NCBI RefSeq assembly: GCF_000243215.1
Contig: NZ_JH594596.1
Location: 183,269-247,268 of the forward strand
Direction of reading: 5' to 3'
DNA: 64,000 nt
Source: Odoribacter laneus YIT 12061
Lineage (GTDB): Bacteria > Bacteroidota > Bacteroidia > Bacteroidales > Marinifilaceae
Shown here piece by piece: positions 1-9,302 of the stretch. The first letter of the stretch is position 1. Each line of letters begins with the position of its first letter. The translations under genes were made by a program, and so were the position numbers. The notes under the pieces were generated by a model that was not told the DNA's origin, ran no database searches, and worked only from the letters and a program-made list of their open reading frames with translations.

Positions 1-90
1 ATCATTCTCTATGCCGTAAATTTAAAATATATGAAATAGGTGTAAAGAATGCAGAAAATGTAAATTGCAGTTTCTTTTTCAAGAAAAACG

Positions 91-127
91 AAAGCCGGCC
101 GAAAAGGTATTTTCCGGTCGGCTTTTT
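91..127. terminator. Rho-independent terminator hairpin
   Basis: A GC-rich stem (AAAGCCGGCCGAAAA pairing with TTTTCCGGTCGGCTTT, one mismatch region) around a 4-nt loop, followed on the plus strand by TTTTT. The T-run favours terminating a plus-strand transcript entering from outside the window. The A-rich left side could also serve the minus-strand gene that ends at 190. Confidence 0.7.
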
Positions 128-189
128 GGATAATTTCTATTACTTTTATTCTCCTTACTGTAAGAGTAAAAGAGGGGTTTGGTCCCCTC

Positions 190-1317
190 CTATTTCATCC
201 ACACATTCAGTATCTCTCCGATATAGAGTTTATGTATGGGTTTATTTTTCCATTCTGCTTTGACTTCCGGATTATAAATGGTGTCCGGGTTAAGAACAGG
301 AATGGCTAATGTCCGGCATTCGATGATCAACCAAGCTTCTTTAAAAGCCTGTGTTCCGGATGGAAGACTGAAAGGATGAAGCCGGGTTGCCTTTATTTTT
401 TCAAGGGAAGTACCGGAATTTTTGTTACAATATTCGAGGGCCTCTTTGAAATTTTCAGAATAAAAAGAAAGTGTATAAGTGTTATTTTCTTCCAACAAAG
501 GAGCAATGTCTGCCTGCGGATAAATAAAAGAAAAGGCTACCGGTAAACTGTATGCATAGCCTAAGCCGCCCCAACTGGCCGTAGCCATATTGAAGAAAGT
601 TCGGTCTCCGACAGTGATCAGCATCCAGTCTTCAGAAAGCATTTGTATAATATTTCCGGGGATTTGTTTCGGATCAATTTGTTTATAGTTTTCCACAGTC
701 TTATTACCGGAAGGTGTCGAAGTAGTTTTGCTTTTATGAGGCTTGTCAATGGGTACATTCAATATTTCTGCTGTTTCGAAGAATATTTTATCTACCATAT
801 CGATAGTGCTGATACGGAATCTGCTCGGAAGGCGGAGTAAATTGTCCTTATTTTTATTGAGCGCATATTCATCGGATATCCAGGTTTCAGCGGTATGTTT
901 TTCCGGTTGGTCGGAGGAAGATACCTGATGATAATAAGTAATATGGGAAATTTGAATTTTACATTGTCCTTCTGTACAAGTAAGGATAAGATGATAGTTA
1001 ATCAAGGCTTTGTTAAGCAAAATACTTTCGGGATTCAGAATCAGATATTCTGCTCCGAAACAGGCAATTTCTCCTTTTTCTTTGTTTGCATTTAAAACTT
1101 TGCAATTTGTCTGGCCGTTCGGTTGAAAGTACTTATTTGCCCATTCCAGCATACTATCGAATATCTTGTCCTGGGACATATTGGGTATATTTAACGTCTG
1201 GGAAAAAACGACTTTTCCGTCTACTTCCGGTACTGCACCGGCTAAATATTTACTGTCTACTTCCTGGGAAAAAAGAGAGAGAGGCAATAACAATAATAAT
1301 AATAAAAGTCTTTTCAT
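190..1317 (-). CDS. Secreted protein with DUF4468-like domain
   Basis: A 375-residue exported protein of unknown function. The start is placed at the ATG giving MKRLLLLLLLLPLSLFSQ, a clean signal peptide with a likely cleavage after Ser-Gln; an in-frame ATG four codons upstream would put Val-Tyr-Ala ahead of it. The segment after the signal (VVFSQTLNIPNMSQDKIF and the following WANKYF) resembles the N-terminal DUF4468 fold of Bacteroidales periplasmic proteins. The second half has no recognised motif. It stands alone on the minus strand, with a -7-like CAAAGATA (minus-strand TATCTTTG) at 1343-1350. Family assignment is from memory of the pattern and moderately sure. Confidence 0.7.
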   Translation of the reverse strand: MKRLLLLLLLLPLSLFSQEVDSKYLAGAVPEVDGKVVFSQTLNIPNMSQDKIFDSMLEWANKYFQPNGQTNCKVLNANKEKGEIACFGAEYLILNPESILLNKALINYHLILTCTEGQCKIQISHITYYHQVSSSDQPEKHTAETWISDEYALNKNKDNLLRLPSRFRISTIDMVDKIFFETAEILNVPIDKPHKSKTTSTPSGNKTVENYKQIDPKQIPGNIIQMLSEDWMLITVGDRTFFNMATASWGGLGYAYSLPVAFSFIYPQADIAPLLEENNTYTLSFYSENFKEALEYCNKNSGTSLEKIKATRLHPFSLPSGTQAFKEAWLIIECRTLAIPVLNPDTIYNPEVKAEWKNKPIHKLYIGEILNVWMK

Positions 1318-1342
1318 AGCATACACCAATTTACAATTTCAA

Positions 1343-1350
1343 CAAAGATA
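1343..1350 (-). promoter_or_regulatory. Candidate Bacteroides-type -7 element
   Basis: The minus strand reads TATCTTTG, an exact TAnnTTTG match, 26 nt upstream of the chosen start of the DUF4468-like gene. No clear -33 TTTG is seen at the expected 19-21 nt spacing. Confidence 0.4.
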
Positions 1351-1466
1351 ATAGGAATAGCTAAATGTATTTCCTTTTAGCGGAGTAAATTATAAAATTA
1401 AATATTTTTAATATTTAATTTTGCTATCCGTTCCGATAAATTTTTATCGAGGCATACTACTGCTGG

Positions 1467-2321
1467 TTATTTAGGGGTATGAGAGAAGGGATCTAGAGGC
1501 ATTTGGACGATGCGGCTGTCTTCTGTATAGCAGGTAAATATACCGAGAGCCCCTGATAAATTCCCGTTTAAGGGGAAGGGAGTGGAAATGCTGCCTTGAT
1601 TAGCGGCGTTGGCCCGGTTCAATGACACTTGATAATCGTAATTTGCTTTTGTAATGTGTTTCAGGTTGATTATTATTTTTTCTATCGATTCATGTGGGGT
1701 GAAAGAAAGAGTTTTTTCTGTCTGTTCGTAAGGGATGTGGGGAAGATTTTCCAGTAAACAAGTACTTCGCTCCAGTAAAAGTTCTTTACTATAAGTTTCC
1801 ACAGTATAAATATAGTAATTTTGAGTCGGGTCGGGGGAGGTATAGAACCGGATGGTCACTTCTTGCTCTTTTATTTCGTATGTTTGAATTTTTACTTCGT
1901 CCGGTACACTGGTTTGGGCCGTAATAGTTTTGTTTTCAGGGGTAAGAATCGACAGGTAAAGCGTATCCGATTCCGTTCGGTTTAGTTTACGGTTGGCGGC
2001 GTAATTATATACAAAACCGCTTTGAGGGGAAATATAATAAACAGGATAGAGGCGGAATAATTCGCCTGCCTGGATGTGAATTTGCAAATCGGATGAAAGC
2101 GTAAGTTTCAATTCTTGGGAGATGGGAAGTACTTGAGAGGCCGTAAGTAAAAATATCTCGTTGGGTTGGCAGTAGCATTCGATAAAATAGCCGGGTGTTT
2201 CTCCTACAGCGCGTATCGGAAGGTTGTCTTCCGGCATACAGGAAAAGCACAACAAGCTTATTCCCCCCAAGAAAGAGAGAAATTTTCGCTTTATTGTTCC
2301 GATTTTTTTTATTTCCGGCAT
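1467..2321 (-). CDS. DUF4249 family outer-membrane lipoprotein
   Basis: A 284-residue lipoprotein. After a basic N-terminus (KKIGTIKRK) comes a hydrophobic stretch ending in the lipobox LCFSC, so Cys28 would be lipidated. The remainder is a beta-rich domain typical of DUF4249, including a short alternating pattern and a C-terminal TCYTEDSR segment. In Bacteroidota, DUF4249 proteins are encoded next to a TonB-dependent receptor with a carboxypeptidase-like N-terminal domain. That is the arrangement here: the receptor gene ends 6 nt upstream. The pair probably forms an uptake system in which this protein is the surface partner, as SusD is for SusC. The substrate is unknown. Confidence 0.85.
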   Translation of the reverse strand: MPEIKKIGTIKRKFLSFLGGISLLCFSCMPEDNLPIRAVGETPGYFIECYCQPNEIFLLTASQVLPISQELKLTLSSDLQIHIQAGELFRLYPVYYISPQSGFVYNYAANRKLNRTESDTLYLSILTPENKTITAQTSVPDEVKIQTYEIKEQEVTIRFYTSPDPTQNYYIYTVETYSKELLLERSTCLLENLPHIPYEQTEKTLSFTPHESIEKIIINLKHITKANYDYQVSLNRANAANQGSISTPFPLNGNLSGALGIFTCYTEDSRIVQMPLDPFSHTPK

Positions 2322-2327
2322 ATGGAT

Positions 2328-4562
2328 TTACCAATTTAAATGCAGCGAAATATACGGAATAAAGGGGAGAATTACTTTAGATTTCGGGATAAATTTCGTT
2401 TTTCCGTTTTCATTTTCTTCCGGGTTAAAATAGACGAAAGAAGGGTTGGAATGATTGTAGACATTGTAAGCTCCGGCACTGATTTTTAAACGGATCCGTT
2501 TGTAGGGAAAGAGATAATCGAGATTTGCATCGAGCCGGTGATTGTCCGGAAGTTTGTAATTATAGCGGTCTGTATAAACGGGGATAAGTATCGGTTTATT
2601 TTCACTGTCGGTGATGTTGTGGGCCAGGGCCACTCCTACCGGGAAGGTCGTATATACTCCCGAGGAAAATGTCCACAAAAGATTGAGCGAAAAGCGGGAA
2701 GAGAAATACAAGGAACTGTTGATAACTATATTGTGTTTTACGTCATAAGGAGGGTTAAAGGCTTGACCGTTGTTGATTTCTTTGAATTTTCTTTTGGATT
2801 CTGAAAGGGTATAGTTAAAACGTAAATGCAGATTCCTTTGCTGGAAAGATAAATCCAGCTCGAAACCTCTGGCGTAGCCTTTCCCTTCGATCATATTGTC
2901 GGTAAGACCGCTGTATCGGGTTGATGCGTTTGCCGAGAAATCTTTCAGGTGCTGCATATTTTTATAGAATAAACCGGCATATAGAGTAAGTCCTATGGGG
3001 ATTTCCTGTTCTGCCCCTATGGATATTTGCCGGCAAAGGGCCGGTTTCATCCCTTTATCCAGCGGATACCAGATATCTATTGGCGTCTTTACGGTAAAAT
3101 AAGGATATAGACTCAAATATTGGGTTGTTTGGGCATAGTCTAGCCAAAGGGTGAATTTACCGGTGAAGTAACTGATTTTGGCGCGGGGAGACAGGGAATT
3201 AATCCGGGAGTTTCCCCGATAATGTTGATAATTCAGGCCGGCCACGAGTAAAAAATGATTTCCGTGGCGGTAATTCACTTCTGCATAAGCTTCGTATAAA
3301 TTGAAATACTTGTCTGAACTTTTAATCAGCAGGTTTTCTGCATAATCCGGTTTGTCGGCGGTTTCAAAGCGGGCATGTTCAAATTTTCCACCGGTTAAGA
3401 ACTGAAGCTGATCGTTAAGTTGACCGGTATAACTGATTTGAGTGATGAGGGAATAGCGGCGGTTGCCTCCTCCCATGGGAATACTTCCTTTTGCGTCCCC
3501 TTCACTGAAAGAAGATTTGCCTCCGATACTCAACCGGAACCGGTTTTTTTCATTGGGGGTGTAAAGTGTTCTGAGGTTTCCGGAGAATGTTTTCCAATTA
3601 AAATCATAGCGGACATTTTCTTGTAATTTCATCGTTAGATTGTCCATAGAGAAAATACCGAAAGCGCTGAGGTTCCATTGGGAAGAAAGCCGGGAATCCA
3701 CGCTCAGACTAAGGTCGTTAAAGGCATATTCCGGAAGTAAATTCCCCGTATTATTTCCTTTTACGGAACGGTTATACAGCTTAGAGATGGCTTGTAAATA
3801 GGAGGTCCGGAGGGAAGCTGCAAAGGAAGTATGGTTTTTTTTCAGGGGGCCTTTGGCTTTTAAAGCGGAGGATACTAATCCCAGGGTGAGTTCTCCTTCC
3901 AGTTTCTGTTTATTTCCGGGATCGGGAATCATATTGATATAAGAGGAAAGGGATCCGTTATAGGCGGCTGGAAAGCCACTTTTATAGAGGGTGGAATTGT
4001 TGAATATATAAGGATCGAAAGTAGCTAATATACCGGTCAGATGGTCTGTGCCTGCAATTTCCACATCGTGGATGAGGAAACTATTTTCCCAGCTATTGCC
4101 TCCTCTGACATAAATTCCGGGATCGAGGGCATTGGTCGTGATGATTCCCGGTACAGTAGCCAGGTATTTTAACAAATCCTGTTCTCCTAAAATAGCCGGA
4201 ACTGTTTCGATACCTTTGCGGGAAGAGTAGAGGCGTCCTGGAGAGGTACGGCCGCTGACAATGACCTCTTGCAGGTTGTTGAATTTATTGCGGAGGATGA
4301 CTGTAAAAGGGGTATTTCCTTTTACCAGATGAGTGGTTTTTTTATAATTGATATGAGAGAATTCCAGTTGACAGGGAAGCTCGGCTTTTAGACTAAAATA
4401 GCCTGTAGAATCCGTTATGGTGCCTTGCTGAATCTCCGGACAAAAAATGTTTACTCCACTTACAGCTTCTCCGTTTCGGGTAATTACCCGTCCGATAATG
4501 ACAGATTGGGCTTCTGCCAGAAAAGGGCAGAAAAAGAGAATTGCAAAAATAAATTTTAACAT
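2328..4562 (-). CDS. TonB-dependent receptor, DUF4249-associated
   Basis: A 744-residue outer-membrane receptor with a signal peptide (MLKFIFAILFFCPFLAEAQS). Residues about 20-95 form a carboxypeptidase-regulatory-like beta-sandwich (VIIGRVITRNGEAVSGVNIF, then TDSTGYFSL). Residues about 110-215 form the plug (VPAILGEQDLLKYLATVPG, VRGGNSWENSFLIHDVEI), and the rest is a beta-barrel ending in the aromatic strand SLHLNW. It is shorter than SusC proteins (about 1000 residues) and closer to siderophore-type receptors. It lies in one operon with the DUF4249 lipoprotein. A -7-like CAAAGGTA (4586-4593 on plus) lies just upstream. The ligand cannot be read from the sequence. Confidence 0.9.
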   Translation of the reverse strand: MLKFIFAILFFCPFLAEAQSVIIGRVITRNGEAVSGVNIFCPEIQQGTITDSTGYFSLKAELPCQLEFSHINYKKTTHLVKGNTPFTVILRNKFNNLQEVIVSGRTSPGRLYSSRKGIETVPAILGEQDLLKYLATVPGIITTNALDPGIYVRGGNSWENSFLIHDVEIAGTDHLTGILATFDPYIFNNSTLYKSGFPAAYNGSLSSYINMIPDPGNKQKLEGELTLGLVSSALKAKGPLKKNHTSFAASLRTSYLQAISKLYNRSVKGNNTGNLLPEYAFNDLSLSVDSRLSSQWNLSAFGIFSMDNLTMKLQENVRYDFNWKTFSGNLRTLYTPNEKNRFRLSIGGKSSFSEGDAKGSIPMGGGNRRYSLITQISYTGQLNDQLQFLTGGKFEHARFETADKPDYAENLLIKSSDKYFNLYEAYAEVNYRHGNHFLLVAGLNYQHYRGNSRINSLSPRAKISYFTGKFTLWLDYAQTTQYLSLYPYFTVKTPIDIWYPLDKGMKPALCRQISIGAEQEIPIGLTLYAGLFYKNMQHLKDFSANASTRYSGLTDNMIEGKGYARGFELDLSFQQRNLHLRFNYTLSESKRKFKEINNGQAFNPPYDVKHNIVINSSLYFSSRFSLNLLWTFSSGVYTTFPVGVALAHNITDSENKPILIPVYTDRYNYKLPDNHRLDANLDYLFPYKRIRLKISAGAYNVYNHSNPSFVYFNPEENENGKTKFIPKSKVILPFIPYISLHLNW

Positions 4563-4601
4563 GTTTTGCAGAATTCATACGTCTGCAAAGGTAGGAAAAG
4601 T

Positions 4602-4639
4602 TTTCAGGGTTGATACATTCTGATGTATCAACCCTGAAA
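4602..4639 (-). terminator. Terminator of the nqr operon
   Basis: A perfect 17-bp inverted repeat (TTTCAGGGTTGATACAT and its complement) with a TCTG tetraloop, 29 nt past the nqrF stop. On the minus strand the stem is followed by the T-rich AAAACTTTTCC. It separates the nqr operon from the TonB-receptor operon on the same strand. Confidence 0.85.
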
Positions 4640-4667
4640 TTATAGTCTGTTTGTATACCCTGTCGTT

Positions 4668-5936
4668 TTATCCTCCGAAATTGTCGTACATAACATTTTC
4701 GTCGGGTACTCCTAGGTCGTAAAGCATTTTGGTGACAGCTGCGATCATCATAGGAGGTCCGCAAAGATAATATTCAATATCTTCCGGATTTTCATGATTC
4801 TTGAGGTAATTTTCGAAAATCACCTGATGTACGAATCCGGGTTTATAAGCTACGCCGGCGGCGTCGGCTACCGGATCGGGTTTATCAAGAGCCAGTGTCC
4901 AGTGGAAATTCGGATTTTCTTCCTGTATTTTATTGAACTCATCCACATAAGGAGCTTCTTGCAAGGCACGGGCACCGTACCAGAAAGTAACTTTGCGTTT
5001 GGTATGCATCGTATGGAACAGGTTGAAAATATGAGAACGCATCGGAGCCATACCGGCACCTCCGCCGATAAACATCATTTCATTGTTTGTTTCCCGGAGG
5101 AAGAATTCTCCATAAGGACCGGAGATCGTCACCTTATCGCCCGGTTTGCGGGAGAAAATGAAAGAAGAACAAATACCTGGATTAACCGGCATAAAAGTAC
5201 GGGTAGCCCGGTCGATAGGAGGAGTGGCGATGCGGATATTCAGCATAATGATGTTGCCTTCTGCCGGAGAGTTTGCCATAGAATAGGCCCGATAAGTCGG
5301 TTCCGGATTATGCATTTTTAAGTCGAACATCTTCATGCGTTCCCAGTCGGCCTTGTACTTTTCATCTATATCCATATCTTTGAAGTCTACGTCCAAGGCC
5401 GGTACATCGATTTGGATATATCCTCCGGATTTGAATTTCAGGTTTTCCCCTTCCGGTAGTTTGACGACAAATTCTTTTAAGAAAGTCGAAATATTACGGT
5501 TGGAAACCACTGTACATTCCCATTTCTTTATGCCTAAAACGGCTTCCGGGATACGCATTTCAATGTTTTCCTTCACTTTCACTTGGCAAGCCAAGCGCCA
5601 ATTGTCGTGTTGTTGTTTATAGGAAAAAAATCCGGTCTCTGTCGGCAAAATACTACCTGCTCCGGATAATACCTGGCATTTACACATTCCACATGAACCT
5701 TTTCCTCCACAAGCTGAGGGTAAAAATATTTTTTGGTTGGCCAGTGTGGACAGCAGTGAACTTCCTGGTTCCGCCGTAATAATTCGTTCTCCGCCATTGA
5801 TATTGATTTTTACATTTCCTTTTGCTGTCAGTTTGGCTTTGGCAAACAAAAGAATGCCTACCAGAATCAGGGTGACAATCAGGAATACGACAATACCGGC
5901 AGTTACGATTGTTGTATTTATTGCTAATAGTATCAT
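4668..5936 (-). CDS. nqrF: Na+-translocating NADH:quinone reductase subunit F
   Basis: The 422-residue electron-entry subunit of Na+-NQR, which accepts electrons from NADH and passes them to the membrane subunits. Residues about 10-32 form one membrane helix. Residues about 40-130 form a 2Fe-2S ferredoxin domain with ligands Cys76, Cys82, Cys85 and Cys117. The rest is a ferredoxin-reductase module with FAD motif RAYSMANSP, NAD-binding GGGAGMAPMRSH and a terminal CGPPMM block. It is slightly longer than the usual ~407 residues. It is the last gene of a six-gene operon in the standard order A-B-C-D-E-F. Confidence 0.97.
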   Translation of the reverse strand: MILLAINTTIVTAGIVVFLIVTLILVGILLFAKAKLTAKGNVKININGGERIITAEPGSSLLSTLANQKIFLPSACGGKGSCGMCKCQVLSGAGSILPTETGFFSYKQQHDNWRLACQVKVKENIEMRIPEAVLGIKKWECTVVSNRNISTFLKEFVVKLPEGENLKFKSGGYIQIDVPALDVDFKDMDIDEKYKADWERMKMFDLKMHNPEPTYRAYSMANSPAEGNIIMLNIRIATPPIDRATRTFMPVNPGICSSFIFSRKPGDKVTISGPYGEFFLRETNNEMMFIGGGAGMAPMRSHIFNLFHTMHTKRKVTFWYGARALQEAPYVDEFNKIQEENPNFHWTLALDKPDPVADAAGVAYKPGFVHQVIFENYLKNHENPEDIEYYLCGPPMMIAAVTKMLYDLGVPDENVMYDNFGG

Positions 5937-5967
5937 TTAATTTTAAATTTTAGATTTTAATTTTAAA

Positions 5968-6747
5968 TTACTCTGCATCGGCATTGGTTTTATTTTCTGC
6001 TTGTCCGGTTTGTCCCGGAGCTTGCTGTATACCTTCTTCTGTCGTTGCGTCATCCGTTGCAGTATGGGTTTGCATTGCCGGTGATGCCTGTACTGTTTCA
6101 GTGGAGACAGGCTGGGCTTTCAGTTTATTGAGGTCGATTCCCAGGAAACTCATAAAAGAGATAGCCATTAAACCGGTTACAATAAATGTAATTCCGATTC
6201 CGCGCAGAGGAGCCGGAATATTTGAATATTTCAGTTTTTCTCGGATAGCAGCAATACACACAATGGCTAACAACCAGCCGATTCCGGAACCCAGTCCGAA
6301 AGTGGTAGCTTCGGCTACATTTGCATAATTCCGTTGTTGCATAAATAACGAAGCCCCCATGATAGCACAGTTTACAGCAATCAAGGGCAAGAAAATACCC
6401 AGTTGGTTATACAGAGCCGGGGCAAATTTTTCTACAATCATTTCCACCAATTGTACCATAGCAGCGATGATTGCAATAAACAGGATAAAGCTTAAGAAAC
6501 TTAAGTCGATCGTAGCGGCTTCTTCTCCCAGCAACCATTGTAAAGCTCCTGGCTTTAAAACATAGTTATCCAGCAGATAATTTACCGGAACGGTGATGAA
6601 TAACACAAATATAACTGCTATGCCCAGACCGAATGAGGTCTTCACCGTCTTCGATACGGCCAGATAAGAACACATACCCAGGAAGTATGCGAATATCATG
6701 TTGTCGATGAAGATCGAGCGGACGAATATATTTAATAGATTTTCCAT
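5968..6747 (-). CDS. nqrE: Na+-translocating NADH:quinone reductase subunit E
   Basis: A polytopic membrane subunit homologous to NqrD. It opens with the family signature [23 protein letters not shown], given here only as positions 4-26, and shows six hydrophobic segments through about residue 200 (for example the [11 protein letters not shown] region). The protein is 259 residues, about 55 longer than usual: after the last helix there is a low-complexity tail rich in Thr, Ala, Gln and Glu ([13 protein letters not shown] onward). The tail looks disordered, and I know of no assigned function for it. The nqrF start lies 31 nt downstream and nqrD ends 19 nt upstream. Confidence 0.95.
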   Translation of the reverse strand: MENLLNIFVRSIFIDNMIFAYFLGMCSYLAVSKTVKTSFGLGIAVIFVLFITVPVNYLLDNYVLKPGALQWLLGEEAATIDLSFLSFILFIAIIAAMVQLVEMIVEKFAPALYNQLGIFLPLIAVNCAIMGASLFMQQRNYANVAEATTFGLGSGIGWLLAIVCIAAIREKLKYSNIPAPLRGIGITFIVTGLMAISFMSFLGIDLNKLKAQPVSTETVQASPAMQTHTATDDATTEEGIQQAPGQTGQAENKTNADAE

Positions 6748-6766
6748 ATTTCTAATTCTTCTTTAA

Positions 6767-7408
6767 TTATTTTTCTATTAAATCCTTGTTTCTGGAGCGG
6801 TGAACCCAAATAATCAATCCGACAAGAATCAAGGCCATGGCTGGCATAATCATCAGACCGTTGTTCAGATAGTGGCCTCCGTTTTGGATATAAAAAGATT
6901 GCGGGATGATGCGGAAACCGTAGAGGGTGCCGGAACCGAACAATTCGCGGAAGAATGCCACGATCACGAGAATCATACCGTAACCCAATCCGTTTCCGAT
7001 GCCGTCCAGTAAGGAAGGCCAGGGTTTATTTGCCAAAGCGAAAGCTTCGATACGTCCCATGATGATACAGTTGGTAATAATCAAACCTACATATACGGAA
7101 AGCTGTTTACTTACGTCGTAAGCGTAAGCTTTCAACACTTGGTCTACAATGATTACCAATGCAGCCACTACGACGAGCTGTACGATGATACGGATTCGCG
7201 TAGGGATCGTATTCCGTAGTAAAGAAAGAATGACGTTGGAAAAAGCGGTTACTGCCGTTACAGAGAGTCCCATCACGATGGCGGGTTCCAGCTTTGCGGT
7301 GACGGCAAGAGCAGAACAGATACCCAGCACCTGTACAATAACCGGATTGTTTTTGCTCAAAGGACCAAGGAGATATTCCTGGGTCTTCGCTGAAAAAAAT
7401 GCGCTCAT
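6767..7408 (-). CDS. nqrD: Na+-translocating NADH:quinone reductase subunit D
   Basis: A 213-residue integral membrane subunit of Na+-NQR, the usual length. The conserved opening [22 protein letters not shown] and the [12 protein letters not shown] segment, with six predicted helices, identify it and distinguish it from RnfE by operon context. NqrD and NqrE carry antiparallel half-helices that line the sodium path and coordinate an Fe-S centre between them through conserved cysteines (one lies in GICSA, another in TNCIIMG). Its start is one nucleotide after the nqrC stop codon, which indicates coupled translation. Confidence 0.96.
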   Translation of the reverse strand: MSAFFSAKTQEYLLGPLSKNNPVIVQVLGICSALAVTAKLEPAIVMGLSVTAVTAFSNVILSLLRNTIPTRIRIIVQLVVVAALVIIVDQVLKAYAYDVSKQLSVYVGLIITNCIIMGRIEAFALANKPWPSLLDGIGNGLGYGMILVIVAFFRELFGSGTLYGFRIIPQSFYIQNGGHYLNNGLMIMPAMALILVGLIIWVHRSRNKDLIEK

Positions 7409-7409
7409 T

Positions 7410-8096
7410 TTATTTTTGTTTTAAAAACGGTTCGTAATAGGTTAAATAATTTCGGAGCATGTTTTCAACTCCTTTGGAGGTGATCGTACCACCGGAAATG
7501 GCATCTACTTCATTCTTGCCGGTTGCATTTCCGCCTTTTATAACCAAAATACTGACTAACTCCTCCCCGGAGAAAATCTGTTTGTTTTGGAATTGATTGT
7601 TAAAAGCGGGGGTGGTAATTTCGGCTCCTAAACCCGGGGTTTCTCCCTGGTGGTCGAAGAATGTACCGTAAATGGTCGACTTGTCTGCATCCAATGAAAT
7701 ATATCCCCAAATCGGGCCCCACAAACCGGCTCCGTAAATCGGCAGTATGTATTTAGTAGCTCCGTCTACATCTGCAACAAATACAGGAAATTCCCGTTTG
7801 TCTGCCGCTACATTGTACTGTTCTTTAATATCTACATTGAAAGCGTTCCCTTCTATTCTTTGGCCTTTATCATTCACAATAAATTGTTCTTTGATATATT
7901 TATTAAACAATTCAGCGGAATTTTGAGCGGTAGAACTGATGTGTATAGCACTCAGAATATTCTGTCTCTTTTCATTTTGCCTGTTCTCGTTTTGACGGGG
8001 TTGCAGGGAAAGAGATATGACGGACAGTAGTGCTGCGACTACTACGACCAGAATGACTGAATAGATAAATGTATATGTGTTTCCTTGTTTATTCAT
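7410..8096 (-). CDS. nqrC: Na+-translocating NADH:quinone reductase subunit C
   Basis: A 228-residue subunit with one N-terminal membrane helix (residues about 9-32) and a periplasmic FMN-binding domain. The flavin-attachment motif is D198-A-I-S-G-G-T204, so Thr204 is the predicted site of covalent FMN phosphoester linkage. The family consensus more often has Ala before the Thr; Gly here is a mild variant. The segment [14 protein letters not shown] is typical. Covalent loading needs an ApbE flavin transferase, which is not encoded in this window. Confidence 0.96.
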   Translation of the reverse strand: MNKQGNTYTFIYSVILVVVVAALLSVISLSLQPRQNENRQNEKRQNILSAIHISSTAQNSAELFNKYIKEQFIVNDKGQRIEGNAFNVDIKEQYNVAADKREFPVFVADVDGATKYILPIYGAGLWGPIWGYISLDADKSTIYGTFFDHQGETPGLGAEITTPAFNNQFQNKQIFSGEELVSILVIKGGNATGKNEVDAISGGTITSKGVENMLRNYLTYYEPFLKQK

Positions 8097-8108
8097 CTCT
8101 TTCTGTTA

Positions 8109-9257
8109 TTAAGCATTAACTTTGGCTCTTTTCAGACGGTGTTTGATATTGGATTGTACCACAAACCAGTCGATCAAGGGGGCAAAGGTGTTCATCAATA
8201 ATATCGCTAACATCATACCTTCCGGATAACCGGGGTTTATACAACGGATAATGACAGCCATTGCTCCGATCAGTAAACCGTAAATGTATTTTCCGATATT
8301 GGTCTGTGCTGAAGTGACCGGATCGGTAGCCATAAATACAGCTCCAAAAGCAAACCCGCCCATTAATAGCTGTTGATAAGCTTCCACATGTGAAACCGGT
8401 TCGAAGGCCAGGGACATGAGGAATCCTCCTACAAATACGGATAGCATGATCCGCCAGCTGGCCACATTGGTGAGCAGAAGCAGGAGTGCTCCGAGTAGAA
8501 CGCAGAAGGTGGAGGTTTCTCCGATAGAACCCGGGATCAATCCCCAGAACATATCTGCAGAGGTGTAAGTCAAAGGTTGGCCTAAAGCCATTTGAGCCAA
8601 TGGTGTTGCCTGAGAAATAGCATCTGTTGTCGTCGGATCACCGGCAATCCAGACAGCATCTCCGGAGATCATAGAAGGATACGAAAAGAAAAAGAAGGCA
8701 CGGGCTAATAAAGCCGGATTCCAGATATTCATTCCTGTACCTCCGAAAATTTCCTTGCCGATGATCACGGCAAAAGCTGTGGAAAGAGCAATCATCCATA
8801 AAGGAGCTTCCACCGGCATGATCATGGGAATCAACAAACCGGAAACCAGAAATCCTTCATTAATCTCGTGACCTCTCATCTGTGCAGCGGCAAATTCTAT
8901 TCCTAATCCGACAACATAAGAAACAATAATCATCGGAAGTACTTTCCATAATCCGAAGAAGAACATTTGGAAAAAATCTGTTTCTGCTAATACGCCGATT
9001 GCTTTAAAATGTTGGTATCCTACATTGTAAATTCCGAAAAGCAATGCCGGAACTAAAGCAATCACGACAATAATCATCGTTCTTTTGAGATCTACAGCAT
9101 CCCGGATATGAGAACCGGAAGTCGTCGTGCGGTTTGGCACGAAAAGAAAAGACTCAAAACCAGTGAAAACGGAGCGGAATTTTTCCAGTTTACCTCCCTT
9201 TTCAAACTTGGGTTTTTGCTTATCTAAATAATTTCGTAAAAAATTCATGTCATTCAA
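8109..9257 (-). CDS. nqrB: Na+-translocating NADH:quinone reductase subunit B
   Basis: A 382-residue membrane subunit with about ten hydrophobic segments. It carries the second covalent FMN: the motif D212-A-I-S-Q-A-T218 followed by PLAQ predicts Thr218 as the attachment residue. Family landmarks include IWNPALLARAFFFF, AFGAVFMATDPVTSAQT and the terminal PLIDWFVVQ. NqrB is the main sodium-conducting subunit. The nqrC start lies 12 nt downstream and nqrA ends 45 nt upstream. Confidence 0.97.
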   Translation of the reverse strand: MNDMNFLRNYLDKQKPKFEKGGKLEKFRSVFTGFESFLFVPNRTTTSGSHIRDAVDLKRTMIIVVIALVPALLFGIYNVGYQHFKAIGVLAETDFFQMFFFGLWKVLPMIIVSYVVGLGIEFAAAQMRGHEINEGFLVSGLLIPMIMPVEAPLWMIALSTAFAVIIGKEIFGGTGMNIWNPALLARAFFFFSYPSMISGDAVWIAGDPTTTDAISQATPLAQMALGQPLTYTSADMFWGLIPGSIGETSTFCVLLGALLLLLTNVASWRIMLSVFVGGFLMSLAFEPVSHVEAYQQLLMGGFAFGAVFMATDPVTSAQTNIGKYIYGLLIGAMAVIIRCINPGYPEGMMLAILLMNTFAPLIDWFVVQSNIKHRLKRAKVNA

Positions 9258-9302
9258 ATTTCAATGTTATAAAGCTTCTCTGCTTGTTCGCTTTTAACTG
9301 TA

